Position numbers and translations under genes: made by a program. Below, piece by piece: positions 17,405-30,841 of a DNA stretch of 64,000 nucleotides. The DNA is taken from contig NZ_JBFLUG010000024.1 of assembly GCF_041008525.1 (NCBI RefSeq), forward strand, positions 1 to 64,000. Direction: 5' to 3'. How positions within the stretch are numbered: the first letter of the stretch is position 1; every line of letters starts with the position of its first letter. The DNA comes from Parafrankia sp041008525. GTDB taxonomy: Bacteria > Actinomycetota > Actinomycetes > Frankiales > Frankiaceae. The notes beneath the pieces were generated by a model. It was not told where the DNA came from, ran no database searches, and saw only the letters and a program-made list of their open reading frames with translations.

Positions 17405-18400
17405 TCAGTTCTCCGGCCGGCCGGCCAGCAGGCCCGGAAGCGGGCCCGGCTGGCAGGTCGGGCACCATGCGGTGACCCGGCCGTCCTGCCCGCCGGCGTC
17501 GAGGGTGACGCCGGCCGGACCCCCGGCGTCAGTCGGGCGCCGGTAGCTGTCCTGCCTGGCGCCTGTGCGCCGGCCCTGGTCACGCCGGACGTCGTTGCGC
17601 GGGCCCCGTCCACCGGGCCCGCCCGCACGTCCCGGCGATCCGCGCCCCGGTGAACTCTGGGTGGACCTCCGCTGCTCCAGCCGGCGGACAAGCGTGCCGC
17701 AGCGCCGACACGGCCTGCCCGCGCGCCCGTACACCCAATGCTGTTCACCTGGGCGGGCGGACCCGGTGGTTACCTGGTGTCCGCCCCGCGCCCCGGCCGT
17801 GACCATCGCCTGGGCGCGGCGGACCAGGCCGGGTAGATCCGTCACCTCGCCGACCGGCGTCCACGGGCTCACCCCGGCGAGGAAGCACGCCTCCGTCCGC
17901 CAGATGTTTCCCAGCCCGGCCAGGAGTCGTTGGTCCAGCAGCGCCTCGCCGATCTCGCGCCGCGGGTCCGCCCGCAGGTTGGTGACAGCCCGGTCCAGAT
18001 CCCAGTCGTCACCGAGGACGTCCGGGCCGAGGTGGCCCACCACCCGCTCCTCCTCGGTGGTCGGCAGCAGCTCGACCACCGGCAGCCGGTAGCCGACCGC
18101 CACGTGCTCCGCGGTGGCGAGGACGACCCGGACCTGCCACGCCGGTCCTCCGGCCCAGTGCGAGCCCGGCCGGTACAGGTGCCAGGATCCCTCCATCCGC
18201 AGGTGCACGTGCAGGGTGAGCCCGCCCTCGACGCGCAGGAGCAGATGCTTGCCGCGCGACCGGACGGCGCCGACCCGCCGCCCACGCAGATCGGCGGTGG
18301 CGAGCGGGGGGACCCGGAAGTCCGTCCGCACCAGGACATGGCCGGCGAGCGCGGCGTCGAGCCGGCGCGCTGTCAGCCAGACCGTGTCACCTTCGGGCAT
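17405..18400 (-). CDS. nei: Endonuclease VIII-type DNA glycosylase (Nei/Fpg family)
   Basis: This base-excision enzyme removes oxidised bases and nicks the abasic site. It begins MPEGDT, where Pro and Glu after the Met are the catalytic residues of the Nei branch, and the opening resembles mycobacterial Nei2. The helix-two-turn-helix motif with GLGNIWRTEA lies near residue 162. The C-terminal zinc finger is split: the first CRRC pair (about residue 242) and the second CPTC pair (about residue 316) are separated by about 70 residues rich in Gly, Arg and Pro, where about 20 is normal. Length is 331 residues against about 255-270 for the family. A CACCAT box lies 6 bp before the ATG. It lies 41 bp downstream of the MFS gene on the same strand. 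Confidence 0.9.
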   Translation of the reverse strand: MPEGDTVWLTARRLDAALAGHVLVRTDFRVPPLATADLRGRRVGAVRSRGKHLLLRVEGGLTLHVHLRMEGSWHLYRPGSHWAGGPAWQVRVVLATAEHVAVGYRLPVVELLPTTEEERVVGHLGPDVLGDDWDLDRAVTNLRADPRREIGEALLDQRLLAGLGNIWRTEACFLAGVSPWTPVGEVTDLPGLVRRAQAMVTAGARGGHQVTTGSARPGEQHWVYGRAGRPCRRCGTLVRRLEQRRSTQSSPGRGSPGRAGGPGGRGPRNDVRRDQGRRTGARQDSYRRPTDAGGPAGVTLDAGGQDGRVTAWCPTCQPGPLPGLLAGRPEN

Positions 18401-18441
18401 CCTCCGATGGTGCTCCGCCGCCGGCCGGACGTCAGCTTCGG

Positions 18442-19841
18442 TCAGCTTCCGCCCGGCGCGGCGGGGAACACGCGGGCGGGGGCACGGCGGGCGACCACCG
18501 CGCCCAGCACCGCCACGGCCGCCGCCAGCGGGAACACGACTGCGAGGCCGGCGTCCGGCGTGCCGCTCGCCGCCTCGCTGGCCGCGACGGCGACCCCGCC
18601 CAGGCCGGTCCCGAACACGGTGCCGAGGTTGTCCGACAAGGTCACCGACGTCGACGCCGTGCCGTGGCGCTCCGGCGGTGTCTCGGCCAGGACCAGCGTG
18701 ACGATCGGGGAGTAGGACAGGCCGATCCCGAACCCGGCGGCCGCCCAGCAGGCGATGGCGACCCCGAGCGGGACCGGGTCGACCAGCACCAGGGCGAAAC
18801 CGGCGGTGCCCCCGGCGACGAGGAGCAGACCGAAGCGGATCAGGTCCCGGCCGGGAACCCGGCCGGCCAGGCGGGCCTGCGTCCATGAGCCGCTCGTCCA
18901 GGTCACGGTCGCGGCTGTCACGGCCACGCTGGCCATGGTGGTCGACTCGTCCCGGACCGCGGTGACGGCGAGCGGGACGAAGGTGTCGGCGCCGAAGAAC
19001 GCGAAGGTCAGGAGTCCGCGAGCGGCGACCGCCGCGGCGAGGCCGCGGCGCGCCCGCAGGGTGCCCTCGGGCAGCAGGGTTCGCAGCGGGCGGTAGGCGA
19101 GACAGGCCCCGGCCGCGATCGCCGCCAGCCCGAACGGGGACCGGCTGGTCAGGCCCGCCAGCATCAGGCCGGCGCCGACGCTGACGCGCAGCGCGGCGAC
19201 GAGCCGCCCGGCGGCGGCACCGACGTCCACGGTGGTCGGTGGCCCGAGCCGGGCCAGCGCCCGCACTGTCAGCGCTCCGGACACCAGGACCAGCGGCACC
19301 AGGCCCCCGAAGACCCAGCGCCACCCGGCGTGCTCCGCCACGAGCGCGGCCGCCACCGGGCCGATCAGCCCGGGAACGACCCAGGCGGTGGATGTCACGG
19401 CGAACATCCGCGGCCGCTGCGACTCCGGGTAGGCCCGGCCGATCGTCGCGTAGAGCACGGCGGGCACGGCGCCGCCGCCGAGCCCCTGCAGGATCCGGCC
19501 GGCCACCAGGACTTCCATCGACGGGGACACCGCGGCTACCGCGAGACCCGCGCCGAACAGCGACAGCCCGACGGTGAACGGGCGGACTGCTCCGACCCGG
19601 TCCGTCTCCGCGCCGGCGATCACCACGCCGAGCAGCAGGCCCAGGAAGAACCCGCTGGTGGTCCAGCCGTACAGAGACAGCCCGGACAGGTCCTCCGCGA
19701 CGTCGGGCAGCACGGTGATGACAGCCATCGCCTCGAACGCGATCAGCGTCACGGTGCTGACGAGCCCGACAGTGAGCCCGCGCAGCCGCGGGTCCCACGG
19801 CGTCGCCTCGCGGGCGTCTCCGGACGGCGTCGGCTCCTGGT

Positions 19842-19845
<4 letters not shown>
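18442..19845 (-). CDS. MFS transporter, drug-efflux type
   Basis: The 467-residue protein is almost wholly hydrophobic with about 12-14 membrane segments. The loop motif after the second helix (GAETDRVGAVRP) and the AGRILQGLGGGAVPAVL motif are characteristic of proton-coupled drug exporters of the major facilitator superfamily. The substrate cannot be told. Its GTG start shares four bases with the lhr stop codon, so it is translated together with the helicase. Nei follows after 41 bp. Whether this lhr-MFS-nei run is a functional unit is unknown. Confidence 0.9.
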
Positions 19846-24800
<4,955 letters not shown>

Positions 24801-24981
24801 GCCGACCAGTCTGCGTGGTCCCACCGACACAAACCTCGCACCGCCTACCGCACCACCATCCGGTGGCACGCTCACCGCCGGGGGTGGACGTGCCGCGACC
24901 TGCGAGGCCACGTGCGACGGCGGGGCCCGATCACCGGCGCCGACGACCGGCGCCGCACACAGGGCCGTGGCTGGCGGCGTG

Positions 24982-24987
24982 CACACT
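24982..24987 (+). promoter_or_regulatory. Leaderless-type -10 box of the DUF3046 gene
   Basis: CACACT stands 6 bp before GTG 24994. It deviates from TANNNT in the first base but keeps the spacing seen elsewhere. Confidence 0.4.
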
Positions 24988-24993
24988 GGTCCG

Positions 24994-25188
24994 GTGCGAC
25001 TGACGGAGTTCTGGGCGAACATGAACAGCCAGTTCGGTACCGCGTACGCCGACTCGCTCGCCCGCGACCACGTGATCGCCGGTCTGGGCGGGGCGACGGT
25101 GGAGGCCGCCCTGCGCCGCGGCGACGATGCCAAGGCGGTGTGGCATGCCGTCTGCGACGAGTTCGGCGTGCCCGCGCGCGACCGCTGA
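24994..25188 (+). CDS. DUF3046 family protein
   Basis: This 64-residue protein begins MRLTEFWANMNSQFG and continues with a conserved middle (DHVIAGLGGATVEAAL) and a KAVWHAVCDEFGVP ending, which is the DUF3046 family. Its function is unknown. Members sit directly upstream of recA in many Actinobacteria, including M. tuberculosis (Rv2738c), as here. There is a 193 bp divergent gap to lhr. The constant pairing with recA suggests a DNA-repair link, but nothing in the sequence shows a catalytic site. Confidence 0.9.
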   Translation: MRLTEFWANMNSQFGTAYADSLARDHVIAGLGGATVEAALRRGDDAKAVWHAVCDEFGVPARDR

Positions 25189-25329
25189 GAGCCGGCCGGA
25201 ACCTTCCGTTGCCAGAAGATGACTTCTGGTGGCGGATGCTGTCGGGGTGGTCGTGGTGCGCCAGGTCGGCTGGTGCGGAGTGTGGTGGAACCACCCGATC
25301 GGGTGGGCCGTGGTGTGTCGCCGAGGACT

Positions 25330-25343
25330 CGAACGGATGTTCG
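25330..25343 (+). promoter_or_regulatory. LexA (SOS) box of recA
   Basis: CGAACGGATGTTCG matches the actinobacterial LexA consensus CGAAC-N4-GTTCG exactly. It ends 2 bp before a TACTGT -10 box (25346-25351), so bound LexA would block this promoter. Confidence 0.92.
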
Positions 25344-25345
25344 GC

Positions 25346-25351
25346 TACTGT
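25346..25351 (+). promoter_or_regulatory. SOS-controlled -10 box of recA
   Basis: TACTGT lies directly behind the LexA box. A transcript would start near 25358 and have a leader of about 110 bases. Confidence 0.6.
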
Positions 25352-25377
25352 TGTCCACATGCGCTCCGATGTCCACA
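25351..25377 (+). promoter_or_regulatory. Two DnaA-box-like sites in the recA leader
   Basis: TTGTCCACA (25351-25359) is identical to the Streptomyces/mycobacterial DnaA box, and ATGTCCACA (25369-25377) differs by one base. Both face the same way, 18 bp apart, and cover the likely transcription start. Confidence 0.6.
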
Positions 25378-25415
25378 GAACCGACCCGGCTCTCGAAACT
25401 GTCGGACCCACCCCC

Positions 25416-25421
25416 TAGCGT
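25416..25421 (+). promoter_or_regulatory. Second, LexA-free -10 box of recA
   Basis: TAGCGT ends 6 bp before an in-frame GTG at 25428. It would give either a leaderless recA with 13 extra residues or a short leader to ATG 25467. M. tuberculosis recA is known to have a similar LexA-independent promoter close to the gene. Confidence 0.5.
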
Positions 25422-25466
25422 CGGATCGTGGCCAAGACTCGACGACCTCAGCATGGAGTAACTCCA

Positions 25467-26504
25467 ATGGTTGGACCCGACCGTGAGAAGGCGTTGGAGA
25501 ACGCCCTTGCGCAGATCGACAAGCAGTTCGGTAAGGGCTCGGTCATGCGCCTGGGTGACGACACCAGGCCGCCGGTCCAGGCGATCCCGACCGGATCAAT
25601 CGCTCTTGATGTCGCGCTCGGTATCGGAGGCCTTCCGCGCGGGCGTGTCGTCGAGATCTACGGGCCCGAGTCGTCGGGAAAGACGACGGTTGCCCTGCAC
25701 GCCGTGGCGAACGCGCAGGCGGCCGGCGGCATCGCGGCCTTCATCGACGCGGAGCACGCCCTTGATCCCGATTACGCGGGGAAGCTGGGTGTCGACACCG
25801 ACGCGCTGCTGGTTTCCCAGCCCGACACGGGCGAGCAGGCGCTGGAGATCGCCGACATGCTGATCCGCTCCGGCGCGCTGGACATCATCGTCGTCGACTC
25901 GGTCGCGGCCCTGGTGCCGCGTGCCGAGATCGAGGGGGAGATGGGTGACAGCCACGTGGGCCTGCAGGCCCGGCTGATGTCCCAGGCGCTGCGGAAGCTC
26001 ACCGGAGCGCTCGCGAACTCGGGCACCACCGCGATCTTCATCAACCAGCTCCGCGAGAAGGTCGGCGTGATGTTCGGGTCGCCGGAGACGACCACCGGTG
26101 GAAAGGCGCTGAAGTTCTACGCCTCGGTCCGTCTTGATGTTCGTCGCATCGAGACGCTGAAGGACGGAACCGAGGCGGTCGGTAACCGCACCCGGGTGAA
26201 GGTGGTCAAGAACAAGATGGCGCCGCCTTTCCGGACAGCCGAGTTCGACATTGTCTACGGCGGCGGTATCAGCCGTGAGGGTTCGCTCATTGATATGGGC
26301 GTCGAGCACGGGATCATCCGCAAGTCCGGTGCCTGGTACACCTACGACGGAGACCAGCTCGGCCAGGGCAAGGAGAACGCGCGCTCGTTCCTGCGCGACA
26401 ACCCGGATCTGGCCAACGAGGTCGAGAAGAGGATCAAGGAGAAGCTGGGCATGGTCCCGACGCTCGACGCGGATGCCCCTGCCCCTGTCCCGGTCGATCT
26501 CTGA
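25467..26504 (+). CDS. recA: Recombinase RecA
   Basis: RecA forms filaments on single-stranded DNA, drives strand exchange, and stimulates LexA self-cleavage in the SOS response. The 345-residue product has Walker A GPESSGKTT near residue 67, the IIVVDSVAALVPRAEIEGEMGD loop, and the DNA-binding loop 2 region near 195-210. ATG 25467 gives the family's usual N-terminus (DREKALENALAQIDKQFGKG) and has GGAG 8 bp upstream. An in-frame GTG at 25428 would add 13 residues. No intein is present, unlike in some mycobacteria. recX follows after 11 bp. Confidence 0.98.
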   Translation: MVGPDREKALENALAQIDKQFGKGSVMRLGDDTRPPVQAIPTGSIALDVALGIGGLPRGRVVEIYGPESSGKTTVALHAVANAQAAGGIAAFIDAEHALDPDYAGKLGVDTDALLVSQPDTGEQALEIADMLIRSGALDIIVVDSVAALVPRAEIEGEMGDSHVGLQARLMSQALRKLTGALANSGTTAIFINQLREKVGVMFGSPETTTGGKALKFYASVRLDVRRIETLKDGTEAVGNRTRVKVVKNKMAPPFRTAEFDIVYGGGISREGSLIDMGVEHGIIRKSGAWYTYDGDQLGQGKENARSFLRDNPDLANEVEKRIKEKLGMVPTLDADAPAPVPVDL

Positions 26505-26515
26505 CCGGGCGCGCC

Positions 26516-27139
26516 GTGTCCGGCCCCGAGTCGAGTCCGCCGTCACACGCCCACGGAGCGTCCGCGGCGGCCAGGGCGATACCCGCGCGGGAGAACCGCC
26601 CGGCACGGCGCGGAGTAGCCGGTGACGCCGACCCGCTGGAAGCGGCGCGGGAGATCTGCCTGCACCAGCTGGCGGCCCGGCAGCGCAGCCGGGCCGAGCT
26701 TGAAACCGTGCTTCGGCGCCGCGGTGTCGCCGAGGAGATCGCCGAGCAGGTGCTCGATCGCCTGACGGAAGTCGGGCTGGTCGACGATGAGGCCTTCGCT
26801 GCCGCTTTCGTCTCGTCGGCCCGGGCCGGGCGCGGCTTGGGGCGTCGGGCACTCGCCGGCGAGCTGCGGCGGCGAGGAGTGGATCCCGAGGCGTCGGAGA
26901 TCGCGCTGGCTGCCGTCGGCGCGGAGGACGAGGAGGCCACTGCGCGGTCGCTGGTGGCGCGGCGGCTGCGTGCGACGGAGGGACTGCCCGCACCGGTACG
27001 GGTCCGTCGGCTGGTCGCCCTGCTCACCCGAAAGGGCTACTCGCTCGACCTCGCGATGCGGGTGGTGACCGAGGCCGTGCCGACCGAGGACGAGGAGGCC
27101 GATGCTGGTCTGGATGACGACGCATACGACCTGCGCTAG
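26516..27139 (+). CDS. recX: Regulatory protein RecX
   Basis: RecX binds RecA filaments and limits their activity. The 207-residue protein has a disordered N-terminus of about 45 residues, then the three-helix repeats of the family (about 46-185): EICLHQLAARQRSRAEL, the VDDEAFAAAF turn, and LGRRALAGELRRRGVD. An acidic tail ends the protein. The GTG start is 11 bp behind recA, so both are on one transcript, the standard arrangement. The frame would allow no better start nearby. Confidence 0.92.
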   Translation: MSGPESSPPSHAHGASAAARAIPARENRPARRGVAGDADPLEAAREICLHQLAARQRSRAELETVLRRRGVAEEIAEQVLDRLTEVGLVDDEAFAAAFVSSARAGRGLGRRALAGELRRRGVDPEASEIALAAVGAEDEEATARSLVARRLRATEGLPAPVRVRRLVALLTRKGYSLDLAMRVVTEAVPTEDEEADAGLDDDAYDLR

Positions 27140-27230
27140 GCCGGGCTGTGTCCGAGCCGGGCCCGGCAGCGTCGACGAAAGCGCGAGTGCCAGCCGGTCG
27201 TCCGGTGCCTGTGGTTCGCTCACGTTTTTC

Positions 27231-27260
27231 TTGACCGAATGAAAGCGGCAGACCTACCCT
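27231..27260 (+). promoter_or_regulatory. Promoter of RNase Y gene
   Basis: TTGACC (27231-27236) and TACCCT (27255-27260) are 18 bp apart, a good housekeeping sigma match. The transcript would have a leader of about 240 bases. The rest of the 369 bp gap between recX and the RNase Y gene shows no gene. Confidence 0.7.
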
Positions 27261-27508
27261 TTCCCCAAAGGTGCGAGGACTCCTGCTCGTAAGCGGTCCA
27301 GATAGCTGGCACAACTTCACATCAGGGCGAGCGTTCCTTCGGGCGCCGGTGGTCGCGCGCCCTTCCTGCCTGGATTTTCGGCCGGGTGGGTACTGCTGGC
27401 GACCCTGGTTTTGGGTGTCGTCGGTGCGTGTAGTTCGTCCAGCGGTTGGTCCGGTCCCGCGCCCCACGCCTGTCCTGGCAGGCACAGACGGAAGCGGGAG
27501 GAGCAACC

Positions 27509-29875
27509 GTGGGTGCCGCCCTCATAACGCTTCTCGTGCTGCTCCTTCTCGCTGTCGGTGGCCTCACGCTGGTTCTGCTACGCCTGGTGCGGGCCGGTGG
27601 CCTCGGTGTGATCAGCGCGGATGCGGGGGCCGTCGCCCGCCAGGCACACGTACCGGATGCCCCGAGCGCGGCCACGGATGTGGGCGCCGAGGCAGTGCTC
27701 GATCCACCTCGACCTCCGGTCGCTGCGGGCGGCACCCCGCCAGGCAGCCTGCAGGCGGCGGGCCCGCCGCCGAACAACGAGGGGCCGGATCCCGCTGACG
27801 CAGCTCAGCTGCTGGAAGGGCCCCCGGCAGGACAGGACGGGCCGCCGGGCACCATCACCGAGCCAGCAGAGCGCATCACCTCGGTTCCCGGCGTACCGGC
27901 GGATGCAGCGGCCGGCGATGCAGTGACCGGCGATGCAGTGGCCGGCGATGCAGCGGCCGGCGATGAAGCGGCCGGCGATGCAGCGGCCGGCGATGCAGCG
28001 GCCGGCGATGCGGTCGCTGACGGGGCAGGCCCGGTCACCGCGACAGCCGCAGATCAGGATGGAACTGCTGGCGCGGAGGCGGAGCCGTCGCCGGAGAGCG
28101 GAGCGGCGGCACCGGGCGTCGAGGTGAGCGAGTCGTCCGACGGTGTGCCGGCGGACGGGGTCGAGCCGGCCATCCGGCCGCCCGACCCGTCCATGGCAGG
28201 TGCGGGCACTGCTGTGATCGTGGATGGCCGCGCAGCGCAGGCGAGCCGATCCGAGCTTGCCGAGATCTCCGCCCGGCTCGCCGAGCTGCGGCGACAGGCG
28301 CGTGAGGCCGAGGAGGACACCGAACGGGCCCGCCGTCGGGCTGACCAGGACGCCGCCGAACAGGCCGCGAGGGTCGACCGGGAGGCCGCGCAGATCCGTC
28401 GGCACGCGCAGGAGGCCGCCGAGGCCATCCGGGCCCGGGCCGTCGCGGACGCCGAGCTGCGGGCCTCGAAGGCGGAGGCGGAGGCGCGTGAGGCGGTGCG
28501 GGCCGAGAGGGAGCAGGTCCGCGCCGAGCTCGCCGAGAACCTCCGGACCGAGCGGGCGGAGCTGCGGAGCTGGGACAGCCGTCTCGCCCAGCGCGAGCAG
28601 CGACTCGCTGACCAGACCACGTCCGTCGAGGAGCGGATCCACCGACTGGAGACCCGTGAGGGGGAGCTCGCCGCTCGCGAGGCGGGGCTCGACGCACGGG
28701 ACTCCGATCTGGCCGGGTTGGAGACGCACTGGCGGCGGGAGCTGGAGCGGGCTGCCGGCATGACCGCGGCGGAGGCACGGAGCGAGCTGGTCAAGGTGGT
28801 CGAGGACTCGGCCAGGCTCGACGCCGCGGTCCGGGTCCGGGACATCGAGACCCGCGCCGAGGAGGAGGCGGAGGAGCGGGCCCGCCGGATCGTCACCCTT
28901 GCCATCCAACGGGTCGCGTCCGAGCAGACCGCCGAGTCGGTCGTGTCGGTGCTGCACCTGCCGAGCGACGAGATGAAGGGCCGGATCATCGGGCGCGAAG
29001 GGCGCAACATCCGGGCCTTCGAGTCCGTCACGGGTGTCAACGTGCTCATCGACGACACCCCGGAGGCCGTGCTGCTGAGCTGTTTCGACCCGGTGCGCCG
29101 GGAGACGGCGCGCATCACGCTGGCGGCGCTGGTGTCGGACGGGCGCATCCATCCGCACCGGATCGAGGAGGAGTACGCCCGGGCCGAACGCGAGGTTCTC
29201 GCGAAGTGCGTGCGGGCCGGCGAGGACGCCCTCATCGACGTCGGCATCGCCGAGATGCACCCCGAGCTGATCACGCTGCTCGGGCGGCTGCGCTACCGCA
29301 CGAGCTACGGGCAGAACGTTCTCGCGCACCTGGTGGAGAGCGCGCATCTGGCCGGCATCATGGCCGCCGAGCTGCGGCTGCCGCCGGCGATCGCGAAACG
29401 TGGCACCCTCCTGCACGATCTCGGCAAGGCGCTGACCCACGAGGTCGAGGGCTCGCACGCGATCGTCGGCGCGGAGATCGCCCGCCGGTACGGCGAGCAT
29501 GAGGACGTCGTCCATGCCATCGAGGCGCATCACAACGAGGTTGAGCCGCGTTCGATCGGCGCTGTGCTGACCCAGGCCGCGGACCAGATCTCCGGGGGAC
29601 GGCCCGGGGCGCGCCGTGACAGCCTGGAGTCGTACGTCAAGCGCCTGGAACGTATCGAGCAGATCGCGGGGGAGCGCCCCGGTGTCGAGAAGGTCTTCGC
29701 GATGCAGGCCGGTCGCGAGGTGCGGGTGATGGTGGTGCCCGAGCAGGTCGATGACGTGGCGGCCCACATGCTCGCCCGCGACGTGGCCCGGCAGATCGAG
29801 GACGAGCTCACCTATCCGGGTCAGATCAGAGTGACCGTCGTCCGCGAGACCCGCGCCATCGGGCTGGCCCGCTGA
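27509..29875 (+). CDS. rny: Ribonuclease Y, extended form
   Basis: RNase Y is a membrane-anchored endoribonuclease that starts mRNA decay. The protein has one N-terminal membrane helix (residues 3-27), a long low-complexity acidic stretch (about 35-255) with a five-residue repeat, a Glu/Arg/Ala coiled coil (about 255-455), a KH domain with GRIIGREGRNIRAFE (about 490-550) and an HD domain with HDLGKALTHE near residue 635 and EAHHNEVEP near 673. It ends in a domain typical of the family. At 788 residues it is about 270 longer than the usual 510-530, all from the acidic insert. GTG 27509 follows a GGGAGGAG site by 5 bp. It converges with gluD across a terminator. Proposed role: mRNA decay together with RNase J. 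Confidence 0.92.
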   Translation: MGAALITLLVLLLLAVGGLTLVLLRLVRAGGLGVISADAGAVARQAHVPDAPSAATDVGAEAVLDPPRPPVAAGGTPPGSLQAAGPPPNNEGPDPADAAQLLEGPPAGQDGPPGTITEPAERITSVPGVPADAAAGDAVTGDAVAGDAAAGDEAAGDAAAGDAAAGDAVADGAGPVTATAADQDGTAGAEAEPSPESGAAAPGVEVSESSDGVPADGVEPAIRPPDPSMAGAGTAVIVDGRAAQASRSELAEISARLAELRRQAREAEEDTERARRRADQDAAEQAARVDREAAQIRRHAQEAAEAIRARAVADAELRASKAEAEAREAVRAEREQVRAELAENLRTERAELRSWDSRLAQREQRLADQTTSVEERIHRLETREGELAAREAGLDARDSDLAGLETHWRRELERAAGMTAAEARSELVKVVEDSARLDAAVRVRDIETRAEEEAEERARRIVTLAIQRVASEQTAESVVSVLHLPSDEMKGRIIGREGRNIRAFESVTGVNVLIDDTPEAVLLSCFDPVRRETARITLAALVSDGRIHPHRIEEEYARAEREVLAKCVRAGEDALIDVGIAEMHPELITLLGRLRYRTSYGQNVLAHLVESAHLAGIMAAELRLPPAIAKRGTLLHDLGKALTHEVEGSHAIVGAEIARRYGEHEDVVHAIEAHHNEVEPRSIGAVLTQAADQISGGRPGARRDSLESYVKRLERIEQIAGERPGVEKVFAMQAGREVRVMVVPEQVDDVAAHMLARDVARQIEDELTYPGQIRVTVVRETRAIGLAR
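27905..28015 (+). repeat. 15 bp repeats within the RNase Y gene
   Basis: About seven or eight imperfect copies of a 15 bp unit encode the pentapeptide AAGDA and variants. The repeat keeps the reading frame and produces a flexible acidic spacer between the membrane helix and the coiled coil. Confidence 0.9.
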
Positions 29876-29889
29876 CGGTGGCGGAACCA

Positions 29890-29918
29890 GGGGCAGCTCC
29901 CCACCCGGAGCTGTCCCC
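29890..29918. terminator. Bidirectional terminator between rny and gluD
   Basis: The arms 29890-29900 and 29907-29918 pair over 11 bp with one bulged base and a 6-base loop. The hairpin lies between two converging genes. Confidence 0.65.
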
Positions 29919-29971
29919 GTCTTCGGAGCTGCTTCCGGCCTGTGGCGACCGCCAGGACCGGGCTGATGGTG

Positions 29972-30841
29972 TCAGGGCACCAGCTCGGCGGGGGTGTCTC
30001 CCACGGAGGTGTCCCCCGGAGTGCGCGCGGGACCGTCCGCGCGGGCGGACTGCCGCCGCTCCAGCCAGCGTGCGATGAGCGACAGCGTCCCGTTGACGAT
30101 GATGTAGATGACGGCCAGGGTGGTGTAGATCGGGAGCGCGTACCGGCCTCCCAGGAACTCGACGGCGGAGCGGCCCTGCCGGAGCAGCTCGGTGTAGCCG
30201 ATGACGAAGCCGAGCGACGTGTCCTTCAGCAGGGTGACGAGCTGGCTGACCAGGGTGGGGCTCATCCGCCGCACGGCCTGCGGGAACTGGATCAGGGTGA
30301 AGATCTGGGTGCCGCGCAGGCCGAGGGCCTCCGCCGCCTCGGTCTGGCCCCGGTCGATGGAGAGGATCCCGGCGCGGAAGATCTCGCTGAGCACAGCCCC
30401 GTTGTAGGCCGTGAGCCCGATGACGAGGGCCCAGAACGCGGTCAGGTTCACGCCGAGCTCGGGCAGGCCGAGGTAGGCGAAGAAGATCAGCATCAGCAGC
30501 GGCAGACCGCGTAGTACCTCGACCACCGTGGTGGCCGGGCCGCGGACGAACCGCCGACGGGACAGCCGGGCGAACGCGAGCGCCGTTCCCACTGCGACCG
30601 CGAGCACCATCCCGGTGGCGGCTGCCCGGAGGGTGTCGAGCAGGCCCTCCCAGAGCAGCGTCCGCAGGTCGGGCTCATCGGCGAAGACCTGCCACAGCTC
30701 GGGGTCGAGCTGGCCCTTGTCCGCGAGGCGCAGCATCGCGAGCACGACGAGTGCGATCAGCAGGGCCGCTGCCACCAGGCTGGCGATCAGGATGCGCCGC
30801 CGGCCGCGTGGGCCCGGCGGGTCAGCCAGGACGAGGCTCAT
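29972..30841 (-). CDS. gluD: Amino-acid ABC transporter permease (GluD type)
   Basis: The 289-residue inner-membrane protein has about five or six hydrophobic segments and the permease loop that contacts the ATPase, AAEALGLRGTQIFTLIQFPQA (about residues 168-188), typical of polar amino-acid importers. It overlaps gluC by four bases (ATGA), so the two permeases are translated together. The C-terminal 30 residues are hydrophilic and probably cytoplasmic. With gluA, gluB and gluC it makes a glutamate/glutamine-type importer; the substrate is inferred from the family and the recX-glu-miaB gene order also seen in Streptomyces. Confidence 0.9.
   Translation of the reverse strand: MSLVLADPPGPRGRRRILIASLVAAALLIALVVLAMLRLADKGQLDPELWQVFADEPDLRTLLWEGLLDTLRAAATGMVLAVAVGTALAFARLSRRRFVRGPATTVVEVLRGLPLLMLIFFAYLGLPELGVNLTAFWALVIGLTAYNGAVLSEIFRAGILSIDRGQTEAAEALGLRGTQIFTLIQFPQAVRRMSPTLVSQLVTLLKDTSLGFVIGYTELLRQGRSAVEFLGGRYALPIYTTLAVIYIIVNGTLSLIARWLERRQSARADGPARTPGDTSVGDTPAELVP

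Noticed and set aside
25467..26504. Intein in recA
   Set aside because: The protein is 345 residues with uninterrupted motifs.
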